Shown here in pieces: positions 45,186-55,563 of a DNA stretch of 64,000 nucleotides. Under the pieces are notes generated by a model. That model did not search any database and was not told the origin of the DNA. It saw only the letters and a program-made list of their open reading frames with translations. Source of the DNA: Engraulis encrasicolus (taxonomy: Eukaryota; Chordata; Actinopteri; Clupeiformes; Engraulidae). A program made the translations under genes and the position numbers. The stretch spans positions 25,477,567 to 25,541,566 of the forward strand of contig NC_085865.1 in NCBI RefSeq assembly GCF_034702125.1, written 5' to 3'. Within the stretch, counting starts at the first letter, position 1, and every line of letters starts with the position of its first letter.

Positions 45186-45312
45186 CTTAAAAAGGCTGGG
45201 TTATTTCTGTAACCCAAACGCTGGGTTAACACGACCACTGGGTTATGTTGGGTAATTTCAACCCATAATAGTAACCCAGCCAGTAACCCAACTCCAGTGG
45301 GTTATGCCAGAG
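45186..45312. repeat. TGGGTTA palindromic repeat
   Basis: Alternating CTGGGTTA and TAACCCA blocks form nested inverted repeats, for example GCTGGGTTATTTCTGTAACC. This resembles a common fish interspersed repeat. It lies about 100 bp upstream of the second LTR element. Confidence 0.5.
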
Positions 45313-45417
45313 ATTCCAAGAATATACTCTGCCGCTTGAAAACTTTTCTGTCAGACAACGTCGGCCATCTTGGAGGGAGGTTCGAGCTCTGTGAGGTAAG
45401 TTGATGTGGTAATATAT

Positions 45418-45688
45418 TGTAACGAGTCTGGGGTTACCTATGTTGTGTATGTCATGTTCTATTGATTCTATTCTAGGGTTTTGTGTGTGCGAGGCACTGT
45501 TGGGGTTCCAATAAGGGGAGCGGGAAGTTCTGTTTTTACTGCGAGACCGAACCAGCTGTGCTACAGTTGGGTTAAGCTGTGTACTTGTTCCGTTATTTTA
45601 TGTGGCGTGGCTGTGGCCAACAACAGTCTCCATTAAACGTGACACTACTGTCAACACTGTGTTCTCTCTGGCTGCCCAATTCGCTACA
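45418..45688 (+). repeat. 5' LTR of the second gypsy element
   Basis: Direct repeat of 53033-53304. A poly(A)-like CATTAAACG lies near the end. Confidence 0.92.
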
Positions 45689-45787
45689 ACTGGTGTCAGA
45701 AGTTAAACTCGGGTATAGTATCTCAGTCGGCTGTCTGTTCGGTTCAGTTAGCGTCGCTGATACTATTAGCTTCCTGTTGCTACGGAG

Positions 45788-46709
45788 ATGGATCACAGTG
45801 TGATTATCAAGATTGAGGACGACGACGAAGACTATCCTCAGTCTACGCCAGTGGTGGTGAGTGGACGGGACACTCGGAAGAATTTTCGCGATGTTCAAAG
45901 AGGTGGAAATACAGATAAAAAGTACTTCACGGCTGCTGGTGGGGTTGAGCAGAGGATGAGTAGAGACGTTATCCCTCACGCACAGTACCTCGGAGCTCGC
46001 AAACCGGTGACGTCAGTCAATACGCCGAGCCAGAATGTCAACAAAGATGGCGGCGCCCTGGGACAGAACGTACCGGTAGGACTTAAGACCCCAAAATACA
46101 ATGGAAAATCGGACTGGGATGCTTTCCAGGCTCAGTTCGAGAGCTAACTACAGTGCGCTTACCGGGGCGCTCGGGCGGCGTTTTGGACAATGTTTTCGGT
46201 CCGAGCTGCATGGACGTCTGAGGCGAGGAGGAGAGTCACTGAGGGCCCTGGCGAATGACATCGAGGCGCTCAGCCGGCGGGCCTATGCACACATGCCCAA
46301 CACTGTGCAGACTGAGTTGGCCCGTGATCAGTTCCTCAGAGCACTTTCCCCCTTTGATCTGCGTGTGCACACTCAGCTGGCCCGTCCCAGCACACTGACT
46401 GAGGCACTGGAGTATGCATTGGAGAGGGAGATGGTGATGGGCGCTGCGCTGCAAGGTGCTACTCCTCTGGTCCGAGCAGCTGGGGAGTGTGATGCTGTCC
46501 AACGACCACCATGGGTGGATGAGGTGACGGAGCTGATCAGGGGGCTTGCTCTGCCTGCTGGGCGGCGCCAGCGGAATCACACCGGGGACCTGCAGACACA
46601 GCCGGAGGGCCAGTCGCGCCTCTGCTGGGCCTGTGGTCAGGCTGGGCACCTGAAGAGGAACTGCCCTACCCTGTCTAGAGCTGCGGAAAACGGGATGGGG
46701 TCACAGTAG
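45788..46709 (+). pseudogene. gag of the second gypsy element, internally deleted
   Basis: ATG 45788 opens an acidic N-terminus (MDHSVIIKIEDDDEDY) that continues to KTPKYNGKSDWDAFQAQF, then stops at 46147. The second half is in another frame (from about 46146, NYSALTGALGRRFGQCF). It includes the gag helices and a CCHC knuckle CWACGQAGHLKRNC near 46621, and ends at 46709. The two halves look joined by a deletion that removed part of the capsid-like region and shifted the frame near 46145. The extent of the loss is inferred. Confidence 0.75.
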
Positions 46710-46735
46710 GCGGGACGCTGTGTGGCCCCAGGACA

Positions 46736-47934
46736 ATGTCCCGTGCACGAGCTATTCAGGGGGCTCGGGTCCCAAAGGGCGGTTGTGATGGGGAGCAACA
46801 AGTGGTGGTGGTGGGAAGGACTTCAATTTCAGACTTTTCCCATATTCCCATATGTATAGAGGGGGTTCCATGCACGGCCTTGGTGGACACTGGATCTACA
46901 GTCACAGTGGTGCGGCCCGAAGTGGTGCCTGTGGGAATACAGCTGGAGGACACGGCAGTTCAACTCCGTACTGTTACTGGTGAGTTAGCACCAATGAAGG
47001 GGAGGGGTCTGCTGAGGGTCACAGTTGGGGGGCGGACTATGACACACACTGTGTGGGTTGCGGAGGTACAAGACTCCTGTATTTTGGGGCTGGACTTTTT
47101 GCGGGAGAAGGGTTGCCAATTAGACCTGGGTAAAGCCACACTGAGTTTTAGTGATGGACAGGTAGTAAATATGAGGCCCCTAGATGCCCATGCAACAACG
47201 CTGTCACCAGGGCCCCACGGCTGCTGTGTGGGGGAGGCCCAACTAGGACTACGGGAGGTTACGGGCGAAACAAACCCCCGTGAACTGCAGTGCAGGGCGG
47301 AGCAAGCCGCCGGTTGCCCAGCTGTCCCTGTGAGCACACCACAATCGTCGGCGCCGGAGACGGAGGGCGGTGGAACTGCACCAGGCTGGACGGCGGAGAG
47401 ACAGCGAGCACTGCGTGCGGTATGGCAACAGAGTGCAGAGGGCCTTGATGCACAACAGCAGCAGCAGCTGTGGCAGCTGTTGACCGAGTTCCACGACTGC
47501 TTTTCCTGTGATGAGACAGAGCTGGGACAGACCTCCCTGGTGCAACACTCCATCGACACAGGCCGCGCGGCACCGATACGACAGCGTCCCCGCCGCCTGT
47601 CACTGGCCAGACAGGAGGCAGCCGACCGGGAGCTGGCCTACATGCTGCAGGCGGGCATCATCGAGCCGTCGGAGAGCCCCTGGGCGTCGCCAGTGGTTAT
47701 GGTGCCAAAGAAGGGAGGTGAGTGGCGTTTCTGGCCTGATTACCGCCGGCTCAACGCGGTCACCACCAAAGACTCTTTTCCTCTCCCACGTGTCGACGAG
47801 TGCCTGGATCTGGTGTCGGGGTCCTCCTGGTTTTCCTCCCTCGACCTCAAGAGTGGTTACTGGCAGGTCCCACTCTCTCCAGAGGCGCGCCCCAAGACAG
47901 CGTTCTGCACGCGGGATGGACTGTGGCAGTTTAA
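46736..47934 (+). CDS. protease and RT (5' part) of the second gypsy element
   Basis: The ATG at 46736 opens pol in a frame different from the preceding gag half. The protease motif TALVDTGSTVTVV is near 46880, with ILGLDFL near 47080. RT begins near 47550 (IDTGRAAPIRQRPRRL) and has ASPVVMVPKKGGEWRFWPDY, RLNAVTTKDSFPLPRVDE and SLDLKSGYWQVPL. In FWPDYR a Trp replaces the usual Cys. At LWQF the frame meets the TTAA where a piggyBac-like element is inserted. Removing that element rejoins the frame at 50192 without a shift. Confidence 0.88.
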
Positions 47935-50187
47935 CACTAGAACTACCACGGAGGGGTCAATTGACCTTTTTACCTAAAAGCCCCACAAGGGGGTCATTTG
48001 ACCCTTTGGACCCCCTGCGGACACTCCTTTTGTTGTGGAAATGTGGCTGTTAGCAGCTCACAGCTGTCACTTGAGACACAGAGTGTGTGTGTGTGTGTGT
48101 GTGCGTGTGTGGATCATTTCCAATGCCTGTTGAGTGCTGTATCTCTGCATCTTCGTTCCTTGGAGAGGAGCTTCTTTCACCACAAAATTCTTGAGGGAAA
48201 TGAAGCAGTAGTCCACATGCACTGGTATTTATCCATCTAACAATTGCCAGGTTGCATTCACATGAGTCGTTATGGTCACATGGCATGGGAGATTCACACG
48301 TTACAGTTTTTCTCGATTGGTTTGGCTAATTTCTCGAAACTGAGATGGCATTCTCAAAACAACACGGACAAATCCCCAAACCAACTTGCAATTTCCCAAA
48401 ACAGAATGGCATTTTTCATTGCTTTCATCAGATATCAAATGCTTTGTACATGTCTCAAATGTTTAGTACATCTCTGCAGATGGATATGTACAAATACCCT
48501 TCAGTTGACACATTCAGCATACATTCAGCACATTTTCCAAAATAAATTGACCTTGCTTATCTAAACGAATTAGACAATTCTCAGTCTAATGGTTGCCCTC
48601 TCCAAAACACGTCAGCATTATTTCATTGTGTAAGTCATCATATGCAAAGTGGTCTACGCAATTCCCAAAACAGTCAAGGACATCATATTTTAAGAATTTC
48701 ATTATATTATTTTCATTACATAGTAAATTCATGACAGTGTTCAACAGGTCAGATGGTATTGTAACTTTACTAGTTAGTCGAAAATAACTGTATACTACAG
48801 TTTCCATGTTATTTGGCTAATTTCATGACATTTTTTCAAACGGCATTCTTTTTTGAACAATTGCTAATTGCTTTGGCATTTGTCCATGTTATCTCTGTTT
48901 TGAGAAATGAGCCAAACCCATGAGAAACCTGTGATATATGGGCATTACTTTCTGTATATGAATTTACAGTAAAGAAAGTTACTGATAAATGTCCTTGGTA
49001 AACTATCTGTGTTGTCAAACTTCAATGGTTTCACTCACTTTTTCATTTTTATACATAGTCGAAATCTGTTAGCTGAACGTAGATAAAACACCTAACCATT
49101 TTGACTGGCAGTGCTTATACAATGGCAAAGGGACAATGTATTTTGGGGGTACTGATGATATATGTGGGGAAGAAATTTAGTTTTGACACATGGGTAAACT
49201 GTTTTTGGGGTGATATGAGCGAGTGATGAGGATCCATGTAGTTATGCTGAACCATCCAGTTCATTTTGACAGAAGGACTAAATGAATGCAAATGAGCCAA
49301 AGCAATTGAGAAGGATCTATGCCATTTTGATGGTACTGACTATTTATATGTGAGACGGTTTAGTGCTGATGCAAGAATGAGGTGTTTTGGGAGGTATATG
49401 ACATTTTGCTAGTTATCTGAACTGTTGTGCAGAAGTGTAAGAATGTTTGGCCAAATGACCCAATGGTTATAGGAATGTCATCTCAGTTTCAAGAAATGAG
49501 CCAAACCAATCGAGAAAAACTGTAATTCAACCATTATCTGGTTGCAGTCATATGATTCGTCATGATGACACGTTCGTTCATTGATGACTTATATGAAGAA
49601 AATGTAATGACATGTTTTCAGGACAACCATTACAGTGAGAATCAACCAATTGGCCCGGCAAGGTACATTCATTTGAAAATTCTACTAAATGTAAGCTGAT
49701 TGTGTGAACTGTAGGATACTTGTACATAGGCATTTGCAAGGATGTACTAAATGATTGAGACATGTACAAAAACATTTGAAATTTGATGAAAGCAATGATA
49801 AATGCCATTCTGTTGTGAGGAACTGCAAATTAGTTTTGGGATTTGTCCATGTTTTGAGAATGACATCTCAGTTTCAAGAAATGAGCCAAACCAATGGAGA
49901 AAAACTGTAACACACTGTCCGCCAAACTGTGCTATCTGTCTTTGCTGCTGATATCTTCATGCAGGTTGCTATTTACCTGTGGTGATTTTGGAGGCTGACA
50001 GCCCTAGGGAAGAAGCTGTTTGTCTTGGCTGCACTGTAAGGTGTGACCCCCTCACCCCACACACTGTCCCTAACAGCCTCATTACCATAACAAAATGAGT
50101 GATTAGTGTATTAGGTAAAAGCCGACGGGTCAAATGACCCCTCTCTGGTACTTCTAGGTAGGCAGAAAAATCCTGGTAGTTCTAGTG
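47935..50187. mobile_element. piggyBac-like non-autonomous element, 2.25 kb
   Basis: The ends CACTAGAACTACCA and TGGTAGTTCTAGTG are inverted repeats flanked by TTAA on both sides (47931-47934 and 50188-50191). This is the hallmark of piggyBac-type insertion. Near each end lie palindromic GGGTCAATTGACC or GGGTCAAATGACCC blocks. No transposase frame is present. Much of the interior is a second, palindromic element (48304-49907). Confidence 0.82.
48304..49907. mobile_element. Nested palindromic TA-flanked element
   Basis: The left end CAGTTTTTCTCGATTGGTTT and the complementary right ends at 49522 and at 49907 all abut TA. The outer arms (48304-48610 and 49600-49907) are imperfect inverted repeats of about 300 bp. 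The extra end at 49522 suggests two related elements, one inside or next to the other. The ends and TA target suggest Tc1/mariner type; no transposase is visible. Confidence 0.6.
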
Positions 50188-50191
50188 TTAA

Positions 50192-51329
50192 AGTGCTCTG
50201 CTTTGGACTGTGTAATGCCCCCGCTACCTTCGAGCGCCTTATGGAGAGGGTGTTAGCAGGTGTTCCCCGGTCTAAATGCCTGGTCTTCCTCGACGACATC
50301 CTAGCCCATGGCAGCTCATTCGACACTGCTGTGGCCGCACTGCGGGAGGTACTGCAGCGGATTCGCGGGGCCGGGCTGAAGCTGCACCCTGAAAAGTGCC
50401 GGTTGCTGCGACAGGAGCTGACTTTCCTGGGTCATCGAGTGGGAGGCGATGGAATTGGCACCACAGAGGACAAGGTCAGTGTCATACGGGAGTGGCCAAC
50501 CCCTGCAGACCAGGGGGCGCTTACATTTTTTTTGGGACTGGCTTCCTATTACAGGAAGTTTGTGCGGGGTTTTTCCTGCATTGCTTCTCCCCTGTACAGA
50601 CTCCTGCAAAAAGACCAGCCCTTCCTCTGGTCAGGGGACTGTGACCTAGCTTTTCGCTCACTGCAGCAGGCCCTGATGAGCGCACCAGTCCTGGCACCCC
50701 CTGCACCTGACCTGCATTTTGTTTTGGACACAGATGCGAGTGGGGTGGGGGTCGGGGCTGTCCTGTCACAGGTGTGGCCGGAAGGGGAGAGAGTCGTCGC
50801 CTACTACAGCAAGGCCCTAAGCAAAGCAGAGCGTAGGTACTGTGTCACGCGCAGGGAGCTGCTCGCAACCGTGTTTGCCATTAGACACTTTAAGTACTAC
50901 CTGTGTGGCCGTCCCTTCACTTTGCGCACTGACCATGCCTCCCTGCAGTGGCTCATGACCTTCCGAGAGCCAGAGGGGCAGCTGGCGCGTTGGCTGGAGG
51001 AGCTGCAGTGCTATGAGTTCAACATCATCCATCGGGCGGGAGCGAGCCATGGCAATGCAGATGGACTTTCCCGACGTCGTCCGTGTAGTGCCGACGGCTG
51101 CCGGTACTGCGATCGCCGAGAGGAGAGAGAGCAGGAGCTGAGTCAGGAGCCGGGGAGCTGCGTGCGGTGTGAGCTGAGCAGGGATGAGCAGGGAGCTGCG
51201 GTTGGTGGACAGCACAGACTGGGCAGAGGGGCAGCGACAAGACCCAGACCTGCAGCCGGTGGTGTTGTGGGTGGAGGCCCAGCAGCGACCCCCATGGGAG
51301 GAGGTGGCCGCTCTCTCTCCATGGACTAA
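50192..51329 (+). CDS. RT (3' part) and RNase H of the second gypsy element
   Basis: This resumes RT with VLCFGLCNAPATFERLM and the polymerase motif CLVFLDDILAHG near 50285, then LGLASYYRKFVRGF. RNase H shows Asp in DTDASGVGVGAVL near 50730, Glu in TRRELLATVFAI near 50850, Asp in RTDHASLQWLM near 50930, and the end GNADGLSRRR. After about 51184 the reading is out of frame with integrase and ends at 51329. A tandem 10-bp duplication (AGCAGGGATG followed by AGCAGGGAGC at 51178-51197) lies at the switch and could be the cause. Confidence 0.87.
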
Positions 51330-53037
51330 AGGGCTGTGGTCTAAATTCGCACACTTACGGTTGCAGGATGAGGTCCTCCAGAGGGCATGGGTGGAGCCCG
51401 CTACTGGGGAAAAGAGATGGCAGATCGTGGTGCCCAAGGTAATGCAGGAAACGGTCCTGGCCGCCATGCATGGCTCTGCTGGGTCGGGGCACTTTGGGGT
51501 TAAAAAGACTCTCCGCCGCCTGCACCAGGCTTTCTACTGGGGTCGGATGAAAGTGGATGTGGAGGACTTTTGCCGGAACTGTGACCCCTGCACTGCTCGC
51601 AAGGGTCCACAGGGCCAGTCCAGGGCTCACCTACAACAGTTTCCGGTGGGAGAGCCAATGCAGCGCGTGGGGGTCGATGTAGTGGGGCCATTGCCATGCA
51701 CAGAGAAAGGGAATCGCTACATTCTCACTGCAGTGGACTATTTCACTAAATGGCCTGAGGCTTATGCGCTGCCTGATCAGGAAGCAGAGACAATAGTGGA
51801 TGCACTGCTTGGGGGAATGTTTAGCCGGTTGGGGGTCCCAGAATCCATCCACAGCGACCAGGGGCGGAACTTTGAGTCGAAGGTGTTTGCCACAATGTGT
51901 TCCCGCTTAGGCATCACAAAGACCCGCACCACACCCCTCCACCCTCAGAGTGATGGTTTAGTTGAGAGGTTCAACCGCACTCTGGGGGAACAGTTATCCC
52001 TACTCACCTCCAGCCACCAGAGGGATTGGGATATGCACTTACCACTAGTTTTACTGTCGTGTCGCACAGCGATCCAGGAGTCCTCTGCATGTACACCTGC
52101 CCTCCTCATGCTGGGTCGGGAGCTGAGAACTCCTGCAGAGTTGGCTTTCGGGAGACCTCTGGACACTCCGCCCATCCCAGCAGGTCCTGCCTATGCCAAG
52201 CGTCTGCAGGATCGCATGGACTCTGCGCACACTTATGCTCACAGGCAACTGCAGGTTGCAGGGGTGCGGCAGAAACGCAACTATGACCTGCGAGCAAAGG
52301 GGCGCCATTTCACCGCTGGGGAGCTGGTCTGGGTATATTCACCCAAGAGAAACAGGGGCAGATGCCCCAAACTGGACAGTCATTGGGTGGGTCCGTGCCA
52401 CATCCTGGAGCACCTGGGGGAGGTGGTGTATCGAGTGCAACTACCCTCCTGGGGGCGCAAGGTAGCGCTCCACCGGGACCGTCTAGCACCGTACAGGGGC
52501 TCCGCGACACCGGGAGGGCCTACGGGGCCTGCCACGCCCACTGGACCGGCCGGCCGCCCGGAGAGCATTGGAAGCGGGTCCCCATCTGCGAGCCCTGGGC
52601 CTTCTACACGTCCTGCAGCCAGCCCAGGGGATGCAAACCCCTGGCCCTCTACACCTGCTGCGGCCAGCCCAGGGGATACGAACCCCTGGCCCTCTACACC
52701 TGCTGTGGCCAGCCCAGGGGATGTGAACCCCTGTCCCTCTACACCTGCTGCGGCCAGCCCAGGGGATGCGAACCCCTGGCCCTCTACACCTGCGACGACC
52801 GTCATGGGGAATGCGAATCCCTGGCCCTCTACACCTGCTGCAGCCAGACCTGGTGGTGCCTGGTTCGGGGTCCTGCCAGCAAGCCCCGGCCCATCTACAC
52901 CTCCCGTCGAGAGGGGGGGTAACACACCTTCCAATGCCACTCCCCGGGGGCGGCCACGGCGGAGGAGACGTGTGCCGCTAAGGTTCAGGGACTTTGTCCT
53001 CGGGGACGAGGACTTCAGTAACGGGGGGGTAGTGTAA
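51184..53037 (+). CDS. Integrase of the second gypsy element with a C-terminal repeat tail
   Basis: Open for 617 codons. The HHCC zinc region starts at HGSAGSGHFGVKKTL near 51470. The DD35E core has Asp in VGVDVVGPLP, Asp in IHSDQGRNFES near 51855 and Glu in GLVERFNRTL near 51960. A GPY/F-like module (HWVGPCHILE) lies near 52385. The C-terminus is a low-complexity tail with five 15-residue units (ASPGDANPWPSTPAA and variants, about 52615-52850), then a basic patch (RGRPRRRRR). The frame differs by one from the preceding RNase H frame. No envelope gene follows. Confidence 0.88.
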   Translation: MSRELRLVDSTDWAEGQRQDPDLQPVVLWVEAQQRPPWEEVAALSPWTKGLWSKFAHLRLQDEVLQRAWVEPATGEKRWQIVVPKVMQETVLAAMHGSAGSGHFGVKKTLRRLHQAFYWGRMKVDVEDFCRNCDPCTARKGPQGQSRAHLQQFPVGEPMQRVGVDVVGPLPCTEKGNRYILTAVDYFTKWPEAYALPDQEAETIVDALLGGMFSRLGVPESIHSDQGRNFESKVFATMCSRLGITKTRTTPLHPQSDGLVERFNRTLGEQLSLLTSSHQRDWDMHLPLVLLSCRTAIQESSACTPALLMLGRELRTPAELAFGRPLDTPPIPAGPAYAKRLQDRMDSAHTYAHRQLQVAGVRQKRNYDLRAKGRHFTAGELVWVYSPKRNRGRCPKLDSHWVGPCHILEHLGEVVYRVQLPSWGRKVALHRDRLAPYRGSATPGGPTGPATPTGPAGRPESIGSGSPSASPGPSTRPAASPGDANPWPSTPAAASPGDTNPWPSTPAVASPGDVNPCPSTPAAASPGDANPWPSTPATTVMGNANPWPSTPAAARPGGAWFGVLPASPGPSTPPVERGGNTPSNATPRGRPRRRRRVPLRFRDFVLGDEDFSNGGVV

Positions 53038-53304
53038 CGAGTCTGGGGTTACCTATGTTGTGTATGTCATGTTCTATTGATTCTATTGTAGGGTTTTGTG
53101 TGTGCGAGGCACTGTTGGGGTTCCAATAAGGGGAGCGGGAAGGTCTGTTTTTACTGCGAGACCGAACCAGCTGTGCTACAGTTGGGTTAAGCTGTGTACT
53201 TGTTCTGTTATTTTATGTGGCGTGGCTGTGGCCAACAACAGTCTCCATTAAACGTGACACTACTGTCAACACCACTGTTCTCTCTGGCTACCCAATTCGC
53301 TACA
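53033..53304 (+). repeat. 3' LTR of the second gypsy element
   Basis: This is the partner of 45418-45688 with about six differences, preceded by a G-rich polypurine tract (ACGGGGGGGTAG). Confidence 0.92.
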
Positions 53305-54361
53305 ATATTTTTCCCAGCATTTCATTACACTTATGAAAGTTGAATATCCAAACCGTGTCATTATGTTCGGGCCGTGTTTTTTTTTTTTTTTAAGGGGGGT
53401 GTCAAAAGGTGAAGTTTTTACTTCAGTCGATGGGTGGCGATGTAGTTCGTTATTGTACGGTAGCTAGGCTATTTAGCCTGCGCTAGCTAACCTTAGATTG
53501 ACAGACTCGAACCCAGACGAATTTAAGGCATTATTTGTATAGGCCTCATTTTGACAACACAAATAACAAACCAGCCACTTAAAGATTTGTGTGTATGTGC
53601 GTAATTCCAGCGTACACGGTTTACTCTATACTAGTAATAGACTCATCACATTTAATCGACCGAAAGAATCCCCATAGCAACTACCGTAGTGAAGGCTAGT
53701 GCTAGCATATCACAGCGGTAATCTGGTCACCCATAGCCGCCCACCATATCCCGGTTAGCATACTAGCTAACGGCTGCCTGACTGACTCTGACTGATAGAT
53801 AGCTATAATGTAGTGTTACTGTAGATACAATGGTAGTGTTAGCTAACTAACAGCTGAGTAGTCAAAACGCCCACTAACACCGGTTGTGTTGAGTAGCTCT
53901 ATTCGTTAGAAACCGCCACAGTAACATCCATGGCCAGAGCAAGAGTTAGTTACGGTGTCTTTCTGGTTTAAATCCCGTCCAAATTAACTAGTCTACCTCA
54001 CGAACGCCGTACACCTTCTATCCATGAATTGAGGTGACGGATATGATTCCCCTGAGGCATCGATCAGCTAACCCTGAGATTACGAACCACTGAGGTACCA
54101 TTAAGTATATAAACACTAGATACCCCTCTGATCGGTCGTGTTGGAATGGCTGAAGTAAAATCGCCGTCATGTTTTACTGGTTCATTGCTGCTATCAACTG
54201 GTGACGACATTATTGGGTGAAGGCTCAGGCCACATCAAAAATTATCGATAGAGCTACACCGGCCCAAGGCGGCGCCGCCCTGAACACAGCAGCTACTTAT
54301 TGTTGATCGTCTTTTTCTTCCCCTCCCTCTCTCCCACCCGGGGTGAACGCGGAGTTTCGTT
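53305..54361. other. Non-coding spacer
   Basis: There is a T-run at 53379-53391 and no reading frame with family resemblance. I see no inverted-repeat element here. Confidence 0.4.
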
Positions 54362-54364
54362 TAA

Positions 54365-54750
54365 GGGGTCTTACACACCAAGGCGGTAAAGCGTCGCGGA
54401 ACGGCAGCGTTTATTACCGGCGTAGGTGAAAATAAATTGAAACCTATCTGTCCTTACACACCAACCGGCGGTAGTCGAGCGTCAGCAGCGCGGGAGCCGG
54501 CTCCGCGCCGCGCTGCATTTGGAAAATAGAACTCGAGCGTATTTTTCACGCCGGCGACCGGCGGTGTCTCATTCAAATGAATGGCAAAGTAGCATGCTAG
54601 CTTTGGCTGTGGGGAGGGTTTTGAATAGGACTGGCCGCGCACGCCGACGCTGTCAGTGTGAAAGGCAGAGAAAAACACGCCGGCCAAAACTGGCAGAAAG
54701 ACCGCGTTCGTCCCGGTACCGTTCCGTTCCGCCTTGGTATGTTTTGGCCC
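54365..54750. mobile_element. PIF/Harbinger-like MITE, 386 bp (family C, short form)
   Basis: The left end GGGGTCTTACACACCAAGGC and right end GCCTTGGTATGTTTTGGCCC form an inverted repeat around a shared CACACC/CATACC-AAGGCGG core. TAA lies on both sides (54362-54364 and 54751-54753, the latter shared with the next element). A longer copy lies inverted at 61348-62749. Confidence 0.75.
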
Positions 54751-54752
54751 TA

Positions 54753-55281
54753 AGCCGGGCATACACTGTGCGATATTTTCACTCGTGGGTCTTAAGCTTC
54801 TGCTCACACTGCACGATGGAATTTCACTGTTTAAAAGTTCACAGCTCACGACTCACGTTCCCACACTACATGAGCCGACAGTCGGATGCGAGCGAAATGC
54901 TTCCACCGTACAACGCGACAGGCATGTTTCCCCGGTCTGCAGAGGAGGGAACATGCGCACCTGAGGTGGAGATGAGGTCGCGCTCAACAGCGAATCGCAC
55001 GGCCCTATTAATTTGTGCATGTGAAGTGTCAAATCGGGTCGTAGCACTGCTTTAACTGTGCGATTTACGCACAAGCCACGACCAGAATTTCAAACCGTTT
55101 TAATTTTCTTGCGACCCTGCGATTGCACGATCGTGAAGCAAAATCGCTTGTCATTACCCCATGTACACTGCACGATGCGAGACTCACGATTGACCTGCGA
55201 TTGAGCAAGAAATCGGCCCGACTCTCAAAAAGTCGTGCGAGTGCCAAATCGGGGCAAAAGTCGCACAGTGTAAGCCCAGCT
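54753..55281. mobile_element. PIF/Harbinger-like MITE, 529 bp (family A, copy 2)
   Basis: This has the same length and nearly the same sequence as 488-1016. It starts within or directly at the TAA flanking the previous MITE, so one element seems to have landed in the other's target duplication. TTA follows at 55282-55284. Confidence 0.8.
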
Positions 55282-55563
55282 TTAGTTCGCATACGATTAC
55301 CGCCATCTACTGTTTTAAATCACATTCTGCAAACACTGAATACAATTAGGGGGTTCTACTGTACCACTTAAAAAAATACCAAGTTTCATTAAAATCAGCG
55401 AAGTGTAATATAACACACTAGTGATCTGTTTTGTGATTCACATATGGCCAACCTAGTTGATCACGTTAATTGTATAGGCCTACACTATGAAACTATTCAC
55501 AGTGTCATTTAGAGTCTTGCATGTTTTTTAATCTAAAAATTGTAATTTACATTTGTTTTGAAG

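Larger units (their letters stand above)
45418..53304 (+). mobile_element. Ty3/gypsy LTR retrotransposon, canonical pol order
   Basis: LTRs of 271 and 272 bp (TGTAACGAGTCTGGGG...CGCTACA) are flanked by ATAT. The internal region has a primer site (TGGTGTCAGAAGT at 45691), gag, protease, RT, RNase H, then integrase, and a G-rich polypurine tract before the 3' LTR. It is inactivated by a gag deletion, a piggyBac-like insertion in RT and a frameshift before integrase. The LTRs differ at about 2% of positions, so it is older than the gmr1-type element. Confidence 0.92.

Noticed and set aside
46236..47603. Minus-strand frames of 99-199 codons
   Set aside because: They lie antisense to the gag and protease/RT of the gypsy element and have no resemblance to known proteins.
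52362..52940. 186-codon frames on both strands over the integrase tail
   Set aside because: They are shadows of the 45-bp repeat in the integrase C-terminus.
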